A stretch of 64,000 nucleotides of DNA from Streptomyces sp. NBC_01476 (GCF_036227265.1 NZ_CP109446.1:6961001-7025000), one strand, 5' to 3'; counted from the first letter of the stretch, positions 1 to 8,113 are shown. Made by a program: numbers and translations. Notes: generated by a model not told the origin, from the sequence alone.

Positions 1-8
1 GGGCTGTC

Positions 9-31
9 TGACGGCAGTAGTTGACGGCAAC
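9..31. repeat. Paired TGACGGCA repeat, copy 1 (integrase side)
   Basis: Two TGACGGCA octamers with a 13-bp period sit immediately beyond the integrase stop codon. Four more copies occur in the first 9.2 kb, all beside integrative-element ends. This copy and copy 3 share the tail GACGGCAACGTCAGCGGAC, which marks an integrase-side class. An arm-type binding site of a tyrosine recombinase is inferred from position and repetition. Confidence 0.75.
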
Positions 32-32
32 G

Positions 33-1340
33 TCAGCGGACGGGTGCTGCACAAACGGGTGGTTCGTCGCTGTCTTCGGGCCGGGTGCTGGGCTGGGTGG
101 GGTTGCGGAGGGCGTTGCCGAGGAGGTCGATGGCATTGCGTTGGAGGCGGAGTCGGACGTGGGCGTACACCGTCGCGGTCACTCCGATGTGGGCATGGCC
201 CAACAGCTCCTTGATGACGACAAGTTCGACGCCTTGTTCGAGCAGGAAGGTGGCCGCTGAGTGTCGGAGATCGTGGAACCTGATGCGTCGCAGGGCGGCT
301 CGGCGGAGCAGGGTGTTGAAGTGCCGGGTGAGGGTGGCTCCCTCGATCGGGGAGCCGTCGGGCCGGGTGAAGACGTAGCCGCTCGCCTTCCAGCCCGTCC
401 CCGCCGCCGCACGTTCCTGACGCTGCCGTTCGCGGTGCTGTTCGAGGGAGCGCAGGCACTCGGTCGGCAGTGCGATCCGCCGCTCCGAGCTCTCGGTCTT
501 GGTCGGGAGGGCGGTCAGGCCGCCGGAGTTGGTGCGCTGGAGGGTGCGTCGGATGCTGGCTGTTGCGCCGGCCAGGTCGAGGTCTTCCCAGCGCAGGCCG
601 AGGAGTTCGCCCTTGCGTAGTCCGGTGCGCAGGGCGAGCTCGAATAGCGCGCTCAGCCGGTGGCCGTTCGTGGCGGTGAGGAACGCGCGGGCCTCCTCGG
701 CGGTGAGGGGTTCGAACCGGCGGGGGCGTGGGGCACCCATGCGGACGTTGCGGGCGACGTTTCGGGGGATCTCCTCTTCGCGCACGGCGTGTTCCAGGGC
801 GGACTTGAGGACGGAGTGGACGTAGGTCAGGGTCAGCGGCGAGAGCCGCTTGGAGCAGCACTTGCCGACGGCGCAGCACTGGGGCTGGTCGCGGGCGGTG
901 TCGAGGCCGCGTGTGCAGCACTGGCAGGTGGTGCGGAGGTGGTCGAGCCAGGTGCGGACGTCCTTTGCGGTGAGCTTGGCGAGCTTCTTATTGCCCAGGC
1001 CCGGGATGACGTAGAGGCGGACGACAGCGGTGTAGCGGGTGTGGGTGTTCTCGCGGAGCCGGTGGACGGCGACGGTCTCCAGCCAGTAGGTGAGGAACGC
1101 GCCGACGCTGCCCTGCGCCGAGGGGGCGGGGATGCCCCTGTTGCTGGTGGCGATCTTCTCGGTGAGCTTGGCGAGCGCGTCCTTGCGGGTGGTGCCGTAG
1201 ACGTGGACGCGTTTGCGGGTGTTGCCGGGGGCGAGGACGTATCCGGCGGCTTCCCAGCGTCCGTCTTTGCGCTGGTAGACGGTGCCGTCTCCGTTGGCGC
1301 GCACACGGCGTGAGGCGGGGGTGTCGCGAGGCGTGGTCAT
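33..1340 (-). CDS. int: Tyrosine recombinase (AICE integrase)
   Basis: Site-specific integrase of 435 aa that should integrate and excise an actinomycete integrative element. The catalytic set is visible: Arg242 in TGLRKGELLGLRW, His356 and Arg359 in HDLRHSAA, His382 in LLGHAH and the nucleophile Tyr392 in VYAHV. The N-terminal arm- and core-binding domains (about 15-200) contain an unusual cysteine-rich insert at 139-162 (CQCC ... CC ... CC), possibly metal-binding. The start overlaps the xis stop by ATGA, so rep, xis and int form one translationally coupled operon, as in pSAM2. A paired TGACGGCA repeat lies just past the stop, as expected for an attP next to int. A second, broken copy of the same family lies at 9,228-10,263. 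The gene looks intact. Confidence 0.95.
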   Translation of the reverse strand: MTTPRDTPASRRVRANGDGTVYQRKDGRWEAAGYVLAPGNTRKRVHVYGTTRKDALAKLTEKIATSNRGIPAPSAQGSVGAFLTYWLETVAVHRLRENTHTRYTAVVRLYVIPGLGNKKLAKLTAKDVRTWLDHLRTTCQCCTRGLDTARDQPQCCAVGKCCSKRLSPLTLTYVHSVLKSALEHAVREEEIPRNVARNVRMGAPRPRRFEPLTAEEARAFLTATNGHRLSALFELALRTGLRKGELLGLRWEDLDLAGATASIRRTLQRTNSGGLTALPTKTESSERRIALPTECLRSLEQHRERQRQERAAAGTGWKASGYVFTRPDGSPIEGATLTRHFNTLLRRAALRRIRFHDLRHSAATFLLEQGVELVVIKELLGHAHIGVTATVYAHVRLRLQRNAIDLLGNALRNPTQPSTRPEDSDEPPVCAAPVR

Positions 1341-1528
1341 CAGGCGGCTTCCTGTTCGAGGCGGGTGATGATGAGGTGGTCCAGGGCGCGGGCGGGGATG
1401 CGGCGAGCTCGGCCGAGGGTGAGGGAGGGAAGCTCCCGGGTGCGCAGGAGGTCGTAGACGGCGGAGCGGCCGATCTTGAGCCGGGCCATGACCTCGGGCA
1501 CGGTGAGGAGTTCGATGCTTGTGGTCAC
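1340..1528 (-). CDS. xis: Excisionase / helix-turn-helix DNA-binding protein
   Basis: Small protein of 62 aa made of one MerR/AlpA-like helix-turn-helix unit (LLTVPEVMARLKIGRSAVYDLLR), typical of AICE excisionases that bend attachment-site DNA and bias the integrase towards excision. It overlaps rep upstream and int downstream by 4 nt each, so the three products are translationally coupled. The position between rep and int matches xis of pSAM2-type elements. Function is inferred from size, fold and context. Confidence 0.88.
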   Translation of the reverse strand: MTTSIELLTVPEVMARLKIGRSAVYDLLRTRELPSLTLGRARRIPARALDHLIITRLEQEAA

Positions 1529-3162
1529 GCGACAGCTCCCGCCCGGACAGGACCGGTCAGCTGACCGGCTGAGTGACCGGCGCGGTCACCGGGGTACTCC
1601 GGCTGCCGAAGCCGGTGCAAGGACTCGGTTCGGGTCTGTTGCCTCGCCGCGAGGAGTTCGGAGAGGTGGGCGAGTTCGGGTAGCAGGCCGGTGCCGGCGT
1701 AGTGCCAGTGCGAGATGACCAGCGTGGTGTCCGAGCTGCCGTGCTGACCGGCGACCTGGCGGTGACCGGAGGTCAGGCCAGTGGAGTGACCGGCCCGGTC
1801 GTCGCCCGCGTGGCCAAGCCGGTCAGTTTGCCAGGCGGCCCGTTCGGCGCGGAGGTGCGCCAGGGTGGTGGAGTATCGGCGGGTGCGGGTGGAAAAGTGG
1901 CCTCGAAAGCCGAGCATGTGGGCCCACTGCCGCAGGCGGAGGTGAACATGCTGGTCCTGGGCGCCGAGGCGCCAGGCGGTGTGGATCATGCGGCGGGCGT
2001 GGTCGGTGATGTCGTGGGTGGCGAGTTCGGCCAGGAGCCGCAGGCGGCGGTCGAGGGTTCCGGTGGTGGTCTCGGCACCCTTGGTGGCGTACTTGGCGAT
2101 GTAGGCGGCCACGTGCCGCTCGGTGACCGGGCCGTCGCCGGTGAAGTCCGTGCCGCGGATCGCGCGGACGTCGATCTGCCGACCAAACCGGAACACTGAC
2201 CGCCCGGCCCGACCGATTTCCCGAGAGCCGGGCGCGTTCTCGACGGGCTGGGGCGGCTGCCCTGCGTGCCGGACGCGAGTGCGTGTGGCGGCGGCGCGGA
2301 CGGCGTGGTCGAGGAGCCCGGTGGTCGCCCAGGCCGGCGGTTCGCTTGCGGGTCCGGTTGGTCCGTCGAGGCGGATGACGGCGTGGAAGTGGACTTGGCC
2401 GCGCTTCTGGTACTCGGCGACCTTCGCGTAGGACAGCGTCGCGTGCTCGCGCAATGCCCGCTGCGTCAGCCCTGCCGCCTTGGCGATCTCGCGTCGCAGG
2501 TGGGTGGTGAAGCGGGCCCACAGGGCGGGGGCGTGCGCGTTCCAGAGCACCGCGCCCGCGTAGTCATAGCGCTCAGGGTCGAGTGGCGTCCCGAGGAACG
2601 GGTCGTCATCCAGGTGGATGCGGCCGCAGTTGCAGCGGCCGGTGTCAGGCCGGTTGTGGACGGGTCCGAAGCCGGGTGCGGTCAGGGTGGCGAACACGCG
2701 CGGGTGCGCTGCCACGCTGGTGGGGACGGTCTTGCCGCCGCGGAGTCCGGCGGCTATGAGCTGGTAGGTGTCGTAGCGGTAGACGGTGGAGCAGGCGGGG
2801 CAGCGGGTGACGCGGCGGTTGCCGCAGCGGACCAGCAGCTCACCGGCTGGGAGTTGACGGGAGTCGAGGTGGTCGAGGACCTCGCCCGTCGCGCTGTCGA
2901 CGCTGGCGCGGTGCCCCGTGAGGCGGATCGGGCGGGCGCAGCCGCCGAGGGTGGTGATCTGTCGTGCCAGGGGTGCGAGGTGGCCGGTGGCGGCGAGTTT
3001 GGCCAGCTTGGCGGTGAGCCTGGCGCGGCGTTCCAGGGCCGATCGGCCGGCCGACGCCGAGGCAGCGACATCCGCCGGGCCGGTCGTTGTGGTGAACGCC
3101 GACGACGGGCACGTGGGAGTGGGAGTGGTTGCGGAGTCCGGGAGTTGGAGCTGTGCGGGCAT
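1525..3162 (-). CDS. AICE replication initiator (RepSA-like, HUH endonuclease)
   Basis: Protein of 545 aa resembling the pSAM2 RepSA rolling-circle initiators that replicate the excised element. A HUH-type metal-binding motif is seen at 257-262 (VHFHAV), and candidate catalytic tyrosines lie in VAAYIAKYATKG (about Tyr354 and Tyr358). Cysteine clusters (RCPAC near 120-124 and CNCGRIH near 177) could bind zinc. It is the first gene of the rep-xis-int operon and its stop overlaps the xis start. No FtsK-like TraSA or spread gene accompanies it before the right end of this element at about 4.5 kb, so the element is probably unable to conjugate by itself. Family identity is firm; the exact catalytic tyrosine is inferred. 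Confidence 0.9.
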   Translation of the reverse strand: MPAQLQLPDSATTPTPTCPSSAFTTTTGPADVAASASAGRSALERRARLTAKLAKLAATGHLAPLARQITTLGGCARPIRLTGHRASVDSATGEVLDHLDSRQLPAGELLVRCGNRRVTRCPACSTVYRYDTYQLIAAGLRGGKTVPTSVAAHPRVFATLTAPGFGPVHNRPDTGRCNCGRIHLDDDPFLGTPLDPERYDYAGAVLWNAHAPALWARFTTHLRREIAKAAGLTQRALREHATLSYAKVAEYQKRGQVHFHAVIRLDGPTGPASEPPAWATTGLLDHAVRAAATRTRVRHAGQPPQPVENAPGSREIGRAGRSVFRFGRQIDVRAIRGTDFTGDGPVTERHVAAYIAKYATKGAETTTGTLDRRLRLLAELATHDITDHARRMIHTAWRLGAQDQHVHLRLRQWAHMLGFRGHFSTRTRRYSTTLAHLRAERAAWQTDRLGHAGDDRAGHSTGLTSGHRQVAGQHGSSDTTLVISHWHYAGTGLLPELAHLSELLAARQQTRTESLHRLRQPEYPGDRAGHSAGQLTGPVRAGAVA

Positions 3163-3478
3163 GCGGGAATGGCCTTTCGGCTGGAGGCGGAGCGTGGGGC
3201 GGGGCCGCAGCGGGGTGCGCAGGTAGGCCGAAGTGGTCGGCTCACAAGGGACGGGGGCGCCTCGTAGTTGGGCGCGGTGGCCGGGGCAGGCGGTACCTGG
3301 TCGGCGGGGGCGCGGTGGTGATCACCGGCGGGTGCGTGAAGTTAACATCGGTTCACGGACGCATTCAAGTGCATCCCTCCTCATTCCTTTCTGTGGGTGG
3401 CGGGACGCGGGTAGTGTGGCGGCGGTTGTGCGGTTTGGTCGGACCGGAATGTGCTGGTAGTGGGCGCGGAAAGCAGGG
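3163..3478. promoter_or_regulatory. Divergent promoter region between rep and the GntR gene
   Basis: This 316-bp gene-free stretch separates the leftward rep-xis-int operon from the rightward GntR gene, so it must hold both promoters. In pSAM2 the KorSA GntR protein represses neighbouring element genes; a similar operator here is inferred. I could not place -35 or -10 boxes with confidence. Confidence 0.5.
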
Positions 3479-3919
3479 GTGGCAGGCGTGATGACGACGC
3501 GTCGGGGGCGTAGGCCGGCGGGCGGCGGAGTGCCGTTGACGTTCGAGGTCATCGCCGAGACCCTGCGGGAGCAGATCCGCTCCGGCGGGCTGAAGCCGGG
3601 GGAGGCACTGCCGACGCAGGCTGCGTTGATGCGGGAGTTCGGGGCGTCGAGCCTGACCGTGCAGAAGGCCATGGTCATGCTGAAGCAGGAAGGCTGGGCG
3701 GTCTCCCGGCCCGGCAAGGGCGCGTTTGTCGCCCACCACGACGACGCCGACGACGGCGAAGCCCCCGGCAGCCCGGACGGGGAGTCCGCACCCGTTGGGG
3801 CGACTGCTGCTCGCGTCGAGGCGCTGGAGCAGGCGCTGGCCGACGCCGTCGAGGAGCTTGCCGGCCTTCGCACCCGTGTTGCGGCCCTGGAAGCGGGTGG
3901 CGGCAAGCAGGGCCGCTGA
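3479..3919 (+). CDS. GntR-family regulator (KorSA-like)
   Basis: Short GntR-type repressor of 146 aa. The winged helix-turn-helix lies at about 20-85 (TLREQIRSGGLKPGEALPTQ, then LTVQKAMVMLKQEGW and RPGKGAFVA). It has no effector-binding domain; after an acidic linker the C-terminus is a short predicted coiled coil (ARVEALEQALADAVEELAGL). GTG at 3479 or ATG at 3491 could be the start; ATG at 3491 matches family lengths slightly better. It is divergent from the rep operon, the usual place for a KorSA-type regulator of AICE replication and transfer, so repression of rep and of itself is likely. Confidence 0.85.
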   Translation: MAGVMTTRRGRRPAGGGVPLTFEVIAETLREQIRSGGLKPGEALPTQAALMREFGASSLTVQKAMVMLKQEGWAVSRPGKGAFVAHHDDADDGEAPGSPDGESAPVGATAARVEALEQALADAVEELAGLRTRVAALEAGGGKQGR

Positions 3920-4435
3920 CCCGCCGACCTGGGCGGTCCGGGGTGTGCGTTCAGATTTTCTCTACGAGGTTCAAGGCGGGCCCCGCCGCCGGAGGTGGCC
4001 GAGCGTCGCCGACCGACCCGTCGTCAGGCAGGCCGCGGATGCCTGCGGCGGGTGTCGGCGGAGACCGGGCCCGCGCCGAGGGGGTGGGCCCGACCGATGC
4101 CCTCGGGCAGCAAGTGGTGGCGTAAGGACTCCTTGCTCCTGGCGGAGCAAGTTGTCGCCTACGACCGTCCTTCGGCCGGATCGCAGGCACAGGGCCAGCC
4201 AGGGGGCCGGCCCTTCATGTCCGTCGCTGGGCGCACCGAGGGCGGTGGCCGGCGACGCCTCCGGCGGGGAGCGAAGTTCCCGACCGCCTGCCGTCGACCA
4301 CCCCCCCCCGCCCTGCCTCCGCGCTACAGGGCTGGCCGACGTACGAGCCTCGCCGCACGCCGACCGAGGGCCGCCCCGGCAATCGACCGCCGAGCCGCCG
4401 AGAGGCGACCGGCCTGCCCGATTGGTCTAGACCCT
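3920..4435. other. Gene-free right end of the first element
   Basis: No convincing gene in 516 bp. Only short overlapping reading frames of biased GC-rich composition are present. It holds one clean hairpin (4132-4151) and ends at the second paired TGACGGCA repeat. Confidence 0.5.
4132..4151. repeat. Short perfect hairpin
   Basis: Eight-base arms CTTGCTCC and GGAGCAAG are separated by TGGC. It may be a weak terminator or a protein site; no T-tract follows. Confidence 0.4.
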
Positions 4436-4457
4436 TGACGGCAGTAGTGACGGCAAC
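4436..4457. repeat. Paired TGACGGCA repeat, copy 2 (regulator side)
   Basis: Two TGACGGCA units with a 12-bp period are followed by ACAACC. Copy 4 at 8114 shares the same tail (GACGGCAACAACC). It begins exactly 113 bp before the CACACGTACTATGTACT block, as copy 4 does. It is interpreted as the second arm site of the attachment region. Confidence 0.75.
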
Positions 4458-4513
4458 AACCACGGACAACCACGGCCGAACCCGCACTTCGGCGAACCGC
4501 TGAATATCGCTTG

Positions 4514-4565
4514 ACCTGCGAAAACGCAGGTAGAGCGGGCGCACGTGCCACACGTACTATGTACT
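4514..4565. other. Putative attachment-site core (attR-like), copy A
   Basis: Two blocks are conserved with copy B at 8192-8243. The first is an 18-bp inverted repeat (ACCTGCG-AAAA-CGCAGGT, 4514-4531). After an 18-bp gap comes an identical 17-mer, CACACGTACTATGTACT (4549-4565), which encodes HTYYVL of the pre-toxin motif. Spacings to the paired repeat (78 and 113 bp) are identical in both copies although the filler diverges. Reading upstream in frame meets a TAG at 4531-4533, so toxin homology starts at this block, as expected for a recombination junction. Confidence 0.6.
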
Positions 4566-4905
4566 CGCAGGTGACACGCCGGTTTTGGTTCACAACACGC
4601 CGCCTGGAACCTGTTCCATAACCACCGCTGCGGATGCGCCAGTGATCAACAGTAAAACTGTTTACACCGCCAACGACCGCTCATTCCGGGTCGACATCGA
4701 AAATCAGAACCGCGGAAAGCCGGGCGCAGGTATCCATCTGCAATTTATGGGTCGCGGCGCAGATCCGGCGAAGTATTACTTTGACCCCGCGAGTGGAAAA
4801 TGGCAGACGGAGTCCGGTGACTTCCTTCCATCGCGGGTGGCCAAAAAGGTTCCACAGAGTGCGATCGACAAGGCATACAAGTTTTTCGGAATGGATGCCC
4901 CATGA
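4549..4905 (+). CDS. Displaced polymorphic-toxin C-terminal tip 1
   Basis: The frame starts abruptly inside the standard pre-toxin motif HTYYVLAGDTPVLVHN, which normally joins an RHS or similar core to its toxin tip. About 100 residues of toxin domain follow (VYTANDRSFRVDIENQN ... YYFDPASGKW ... AIDKAYKFFG). The domain resembles the family annotated as polymorphic toxin type 24; I judge this from memory of its RVDIENPN and YDPATG-type segments. There is no N-terminal delivery region: a TAG closes the frame 18 nt upstream. If translated alone, TTG at 4585 is the only candidate start in this part. The stop overlaps the immunity start by ATGA, the usual toxin-immunity coupling. This looks like an orphan tip cut off by integration of the element to its left. 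Confidence 0.75.
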   Translation, partial: HTYYVLAGDTPVLVHNTPPGTCSITTAADAPVINSKTVYTANDRSFRVDIENQNRGKPGAGIHLQFMGRGADPAKYYFDPASGKWQTESGDFLPSRVAKKVPQSAIDKAYKFFGMDAP

Positions 4906-5408
4906 GCAAGAATTCCTTGATGCTACCGCTGTGGCGGCCAATCTCCGAGATGGGCGACCCGGAAATTCTGCCTGGTGAATTGCAGGATCTGGTAGAAAGT
5001 GGATGGCGAACCGGCCCGGCCGGATCCCTGCTGCTCGTGGGCTGCTACGGTGACGGGGCAGGATGGCGTAGCGACTGGCGAGCGGAAGAGATTGCCCAGC
5101 ACGAGCTTGAAGTGAATGACGTAAGCATCTCCTGTGACGACCTCCCGAAGGGACGCGATCTTTTTCTTCGTGCTGCGGTCGCGCGCGCGCGTGCATTCGC
5201 AGGTGCTGCACTGAAGGTTGCCTGGGGATTGCAGGCGTCCGAATTGCTCGTAGCGATCGTATCCGTCGGGGTGGATGACGACTATCTCACGCACGGCGCC
5301 ACTGTGAAGTTCGCGACCAGACGCGGAGGATTTCCGGAATCCTACGCGAATCTGGAGCGATTCAATTACGAAGCCATGGCTGTAATTGACTCAAGTGGGG
5401 GAAATTGA
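4902..5408 (+). CDS. Probable immunity protein for toxin tip 1
   Basis: Protein of 168 aa, with no signal peptide or membrane segment, beginning MSKNSLMLPLWRPISEMGD. It overlaps the toxin stop by 4 nt, which is the main reason to call it immunity. I do not recognise the family. The region's base composition is visibly lower in GC than the flanking genes, as is common for polymorphic toxin modules. It should bind and neutralise the adjacent tip in the cytoplasm. Confidence 0.7.
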   Translation: MSKNSLMLPLWRPISEMGDPEILPGELQDLVESGWRTGPAGSLLLVGCYGDGAGWRSDWRAEEIAQHELEVNDVSISCDDLPKGRDLFLRAAVARARAFAGAALKVAWGLQASELLVAIVSVGVDDDYLTHGATVKFATRRGGFPESYANLERFNYEAMAVIDSSGGN

Positions 5409-5501
5409 AATAATCCATATTCCGTACGTGGCGAATAGCCGATAAACGTGACTTGGCGGCAGGTGCTCTGAAATGATTTGCAGCGGAGCGTCTGCCGCCC
5501 G

Positions 5502-5524
5502 TGACGGCAGTAACTGACGGCAAC
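5502..5524. repeat. Paired TGACGGCA repeat, copy 3 (integrase side)
   Basis: It has a 13-bp period and the same tail as copy 1 (GACGGCAACGTCAGCGGAC). It lies 94 bp after the immunity gene. Copies 1 and 5 are followed by an integrase gene; here that integrase is missing, which marks the left end of a second, deleted element. Confidence 0.7.
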
Positions 5525-6156
5525 GTCAGCGGACAGGACCTCGACGCTACGGGTCGTGGGGGTTGTCGTGTCGTCTGCCCCTGGCGGATGGCGTGGCCAA
5601 GGCTCCCATGGTTTGGGGCAGCGAAGCGAGTTGTTCAGAGTTTCTTTACTGGTTCAAGGGCGTCCCGCTGACGCGGGCCGCCGCGCGCCGGCGGTCGGTG
5701 ACCGCCGCCCGCTCCTGTCTGCCGCCCCGCTGGCGACGGCCGCCGACCACTCGGCGCGCAGAGCCCAGGGGCGTAGGCCGGATCCCAGCCGGAAGCCCCC
5801 TCGTCCGATCGCTCAGCAGGCCGGGCGGGCACCTGAGAAGGGCCCGGTGGGCTCGCGCCGTCCCGGACGCCCATGCTTGCTGCCTGGCTGGGGGCCGTGA
5901 CGATGGAGATAACTGGGCTGATGCCGGTGCGGGGTTGAGCGAGACACACGTGGTGGGTGGTCGGTCGGCGCGCCCGCCGTCGTGGCCGACTTTCTGTGGC
6001 AGAGGCCAGAACCCCCACAGCCATGGCACGCACGTGAGGGCCCGTCCCTGCCGGGGCTGACGAGTGCGGGGGAGTCTTGATCGGCTGCGCCCGGCAGGGA
6101 CGGGAGTCGGGTGGGTCAGCGCGGTGCGGTTGCGGCGCCTGGGCGAGCGAGGTAGG
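5525..6156. other. Gene-free stretch where an integrase operon would be expected
   Basis: 632 bp of GC-rich, hairpin-rich sequence with no gene I can support. By comparison with the first element, int, xis and rep should start here; they appear to have been deleted. Confidence 0.45.
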
Positions 6157-6393
6157 TCACGTCTGGCGCCAGGTCCGCCAGGGGCGGGTGATGATCTCCC
6201 GGTAGGTGTGGTGGGACGGGTTCTGACCGCAGTGCCGCAGCACCCAGTCCTGCGGTTCGGCGAAGTCCTCGCTCGTCGGTGAGGTCTCTCCGTCCACGGC
6301 GCACTGCATCGCGTACAGGACCGGCTCCGCGTCCGGCTCGCGGTCGGGCTGGAGCGTCCAGGTCTCGTAGCGCAGGACCGAGCGAGGGGTCAC
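6157..6393 (-). CDS. DUF7848-family small protein
   Basis: 78 aa from GTG at 6393 (VTPRSVLRYETWTL ... NPSHHTYREIITRPW), with GGAGG in good position upstream. It matches the small Streptomyces proteins annotated as DUF7848, which are common on integrative elements beside XRE and Nudix genes. The start overlaps the stop of the upstream gene (GTGA), so the two form an operon. Function is unknown. The conserved ending ITRPWRTW and the CAVDGETS segment with a single remaining cysteine suggest a worn zinc-ribbon-like fold; this is inference. Confidence 0.7.
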   Translation of the reverse strand: MTPRSVLRYETWTLQPDREPDAEPVLYAMQCAVDGETSPTSEDFAEPQDWVLRHCGQNPSHHTYREIITRPWRTWRQT

Positions 6394-6692
6394 CGGCCCC
6401 ACCTCCGGTTGGCCACGGCCACCTTCGCGCTCAGCTCCTCCGTCGGAGTCGGCGTACGTACGTCCTCGGGCGGCACGTCCCACTCCCGGCCACCGCGCGG
6501 CGGCCGAAGCTGCACGTACGGCCCCACATGCCCCATCACCACGCCCACCTTGCCGCTCCGCCGGTCGACCACCAGGGCGCCGGCATCGGGCGAGACGGTG
6601 TGCCCGTCAGCCTCAGGGTTGCGGGCCGTCATCGTGACCACCCCGGCGAGACGGTCCGCGACCGGGCGTCCAGTCGCAGGGCGGGAACCCAT
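6390..6692 (-). CDS. Small conserved hypothetical element protein
   Basis: 100 aa from ATG at 6692, or 80 aa from ATG at 6632 (MTARNPEA). The core AGALVVDRRSGKVGVVMGHVG-YVQLRPP-GGREWDV is a short beta-rich domain seen in many Streptomyces small proteins encoded beside DUF7848 and XRE genes. It lacks membrane segments. It is coupled to the downstream DUF7848 gene by a 4-nt overlap and divergent from the XRE gene. Role unknown. Confidence 0.6.
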   Translation of the reverse strand: MGSRPATGRPVADRLAGVVTMTARNPEADGHTVSPDAGALVVDRRSGKVGVVMGHVGPYVQLRPPRGGREWDVPPEDVRTPTPTEELSAKVAVANRRWGR

Positions 6693-6887
6693 GGGGTGGC
6701 GCTCTTTCGCACGGTGACGCTCCTCAGCGGAGTTGATGCGTGCCCCTGGGCCTGTTGGCGCCGCAGGGTCGACACCGATCCTCACGCCGGTCACCGGGAC
6801 GAAGGAACCTCCACCAAACCCCACTTCGGGACGTCCCGCACCGTGTAGAACGTCCCTGGTGCCGTCCTGCGACGAAGGGGGAGATTC

Positions 6888-7634
6888 GTGCCGAACGAGA
6901 GACTACGAGCCGTCATGGCAGCGGAAGGCTGGACGTACGCGACCCTCGCCCAGCAGGTCGAGGTCGACCCCAAGTCGGTCGAGCGCTGGGTGAACCTCGG
7001 GCGCGTCCCACGTCGTGCCACCGCCCTCCAGGCGGCCAAGGCCCTGGGAGAAGACGTGCACGCACTCTGGCCGGCGCTCCGCCAGGCCCGCCCCGCCCGC
7101 GCCATCAGCCCCGAACTGGTGGCGCTCTACGAGCAGCGGGCCGACATCCCCGTCTCGACGTTCACCGACCTGATGGCCCAGGCCCGGGAACGGATCGACA
7201 TCCTCGTCTACGCGGCCGTCTTCCTCCACGAGGCGTACCCGCGGCTGAACGAACTCCTCACCGAACGCGCCGCCGAAGGCTGCACCGTCCGCATCGCAAT
7301 CGGGAACCCCGACAGCGACAACGTCCAAGCCCGCGGCCAGGAGGAGCGGTTCGGCCACGGCATCGAATCCCGCTGCCGCCTCGCGCTCATGCACTACAGG
7401 CCGCTCGCCGGCACCCCCGGCATCGAAGTCCGCACCCACGCAACCACGCTCTACAACTCCCTCTACCGCGCCGACGACCAGCAACTCGTCAACGCCCATG
7501 TCTGGGGCGTCAACGCGTACGCCGCCCCCGTATGGCATCTTCGCCGAAACGAGGAGAGCGGCATGTTCGACACCTACGCCGAGAGCTTCGACGCGGTGTG
7601 GACGACGGCAACCCCCGTACGAGAGGAAGGCTGA
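6888..7634 (+). CDS. XRE-family regulator with DUF5919-like domain
   Basis: 248 aa from GTG with a strong GGGGGAG site. Residues 1-60 are a Cro/C1-type helix-turn-helix (RLRAVMAAEGWTYATLAQQV ... VERWV). Residues about 80-240 resemble the DUF5919 / phospholipase-D-like ligand region found after XRE domains on AICEs (IDILVYAAVFLHEAYPRLNE, RIAIGNPDSD, NSLYRADDQQLVNAHVWG). The Nudix gene follows after 2 nt. This XRE-Nudix pair is a recurrent regulatory module at the non-integrase end of Streptomyces integrative elements. It probably controls the element or a nucleotide-dependent switch; the ligand is unknown. Confidence 0.8.
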   Translation: MPNERLRAVMAAEGWTYATLAQQVEVDPKSVERWVNLGRVPRRATALQAAKALGEDVHALWPALRQARPARAISPELVALYEQRADIPVSTFTDLMAQARERIDILVYAAVFLHEAYPRLNELLTERAAEGCTVRIAIGNPDSDNVQARGQEERFGHGIESRCRLALMHYRPLAGTPGIEVRTHATTLYNSLYRADDQQLVNAHVWGVNAYAAPVWHLRRNEESGMFDTYAESFDAVWTTATPVREEG

Positions 7635-7636
7635 CC

Positions 7637-8107
7637 GTGGCCCGCACCGAGTACTACGACGAGCCGAACGCGCCCAAGCCGAACAGCATGGTCGTCGCCG
7701 CGTCCGCCGTCGTCACCGACGACCACGGGCGCATCCTCCTCCAGCGCCGCCGCGACAACGACCTGTGGGCCCTGCCCGGAGGCGGAATGGACCTCACCGA
7801 CTCCCTGCCAGGCACGGCCGTCCGCGAAGTCAAAGAAGAGACCGGCCTCGACGTCGAGATCACCGGCCTGGTCGGCACCTACACCGACCCGAAACACATC
7901 ATCGCCTACACCGACGGCGAGGTCCGCCGCCAGTTCAACGTCTGCTTCACCGCCCGCATCACCGGCGGCCAACTGGCAATCTCCGACGAGTCCACCGAAC
8001 TCCGGTTCGTGCCGCCGGACGAGATCGAGCACTTGCCGATGCACCACACCCAACGACTCAGGCTCCAGCACTTCCTGGAACAGCGCGAGAAGCCGTACCT
8101 GGGCTGA
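7637..8107 (+). CDS. Nudix hydrolase
   Basis: 156 aa from GTG at 7637, 2 nt after the XRE stop, with GAGAGGAAGG as the binding site. The Nudix box is complete: GGGMDLTDSLPGTAVREV followed by KEETGL. It should hydrolyse a nucleoside diphosphate linked to another moiety; the substrate cannot be read from sequence. AICEs commonly carry such a gene in an operon with an XRE regulator, so a regulatory or housekeeping role for the element is likely. It is intact although its element has lost its integrase. Confidence 0.88.
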   Translation: MARTEYYDEPNAPKPNSMVVAASAVVTDDHGRILLQRRRDNDLWALPGGGMDLTDSLPGTAVREVKEETGLDVEITGLVGTYTDPKHIIAYTDGEVRRQFNVCFTARITGGQLAISDESTELRFVPPDEIEHLPMHHTQRLRLQHFLEQREKPYLG

Positions 8108-8113
8108 ACCGTC

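Noticed and set aside
2266-3267. Long forward-strand frames opposite rep, opposite the large gene (23,102-25,735) and opposite the ESX paralogues
   Set aside because: Shadow frames produced by GC-rich third positions. The opposite strand has known domains and proper ribosome-binding sites.
1-4600. A complete conjugative AICE
   Set aside because: No TraSA-like FtsK translocase or spread genes lie between the integrase and the right-hand repeat; only integration, excision, replication and one regulator are present.
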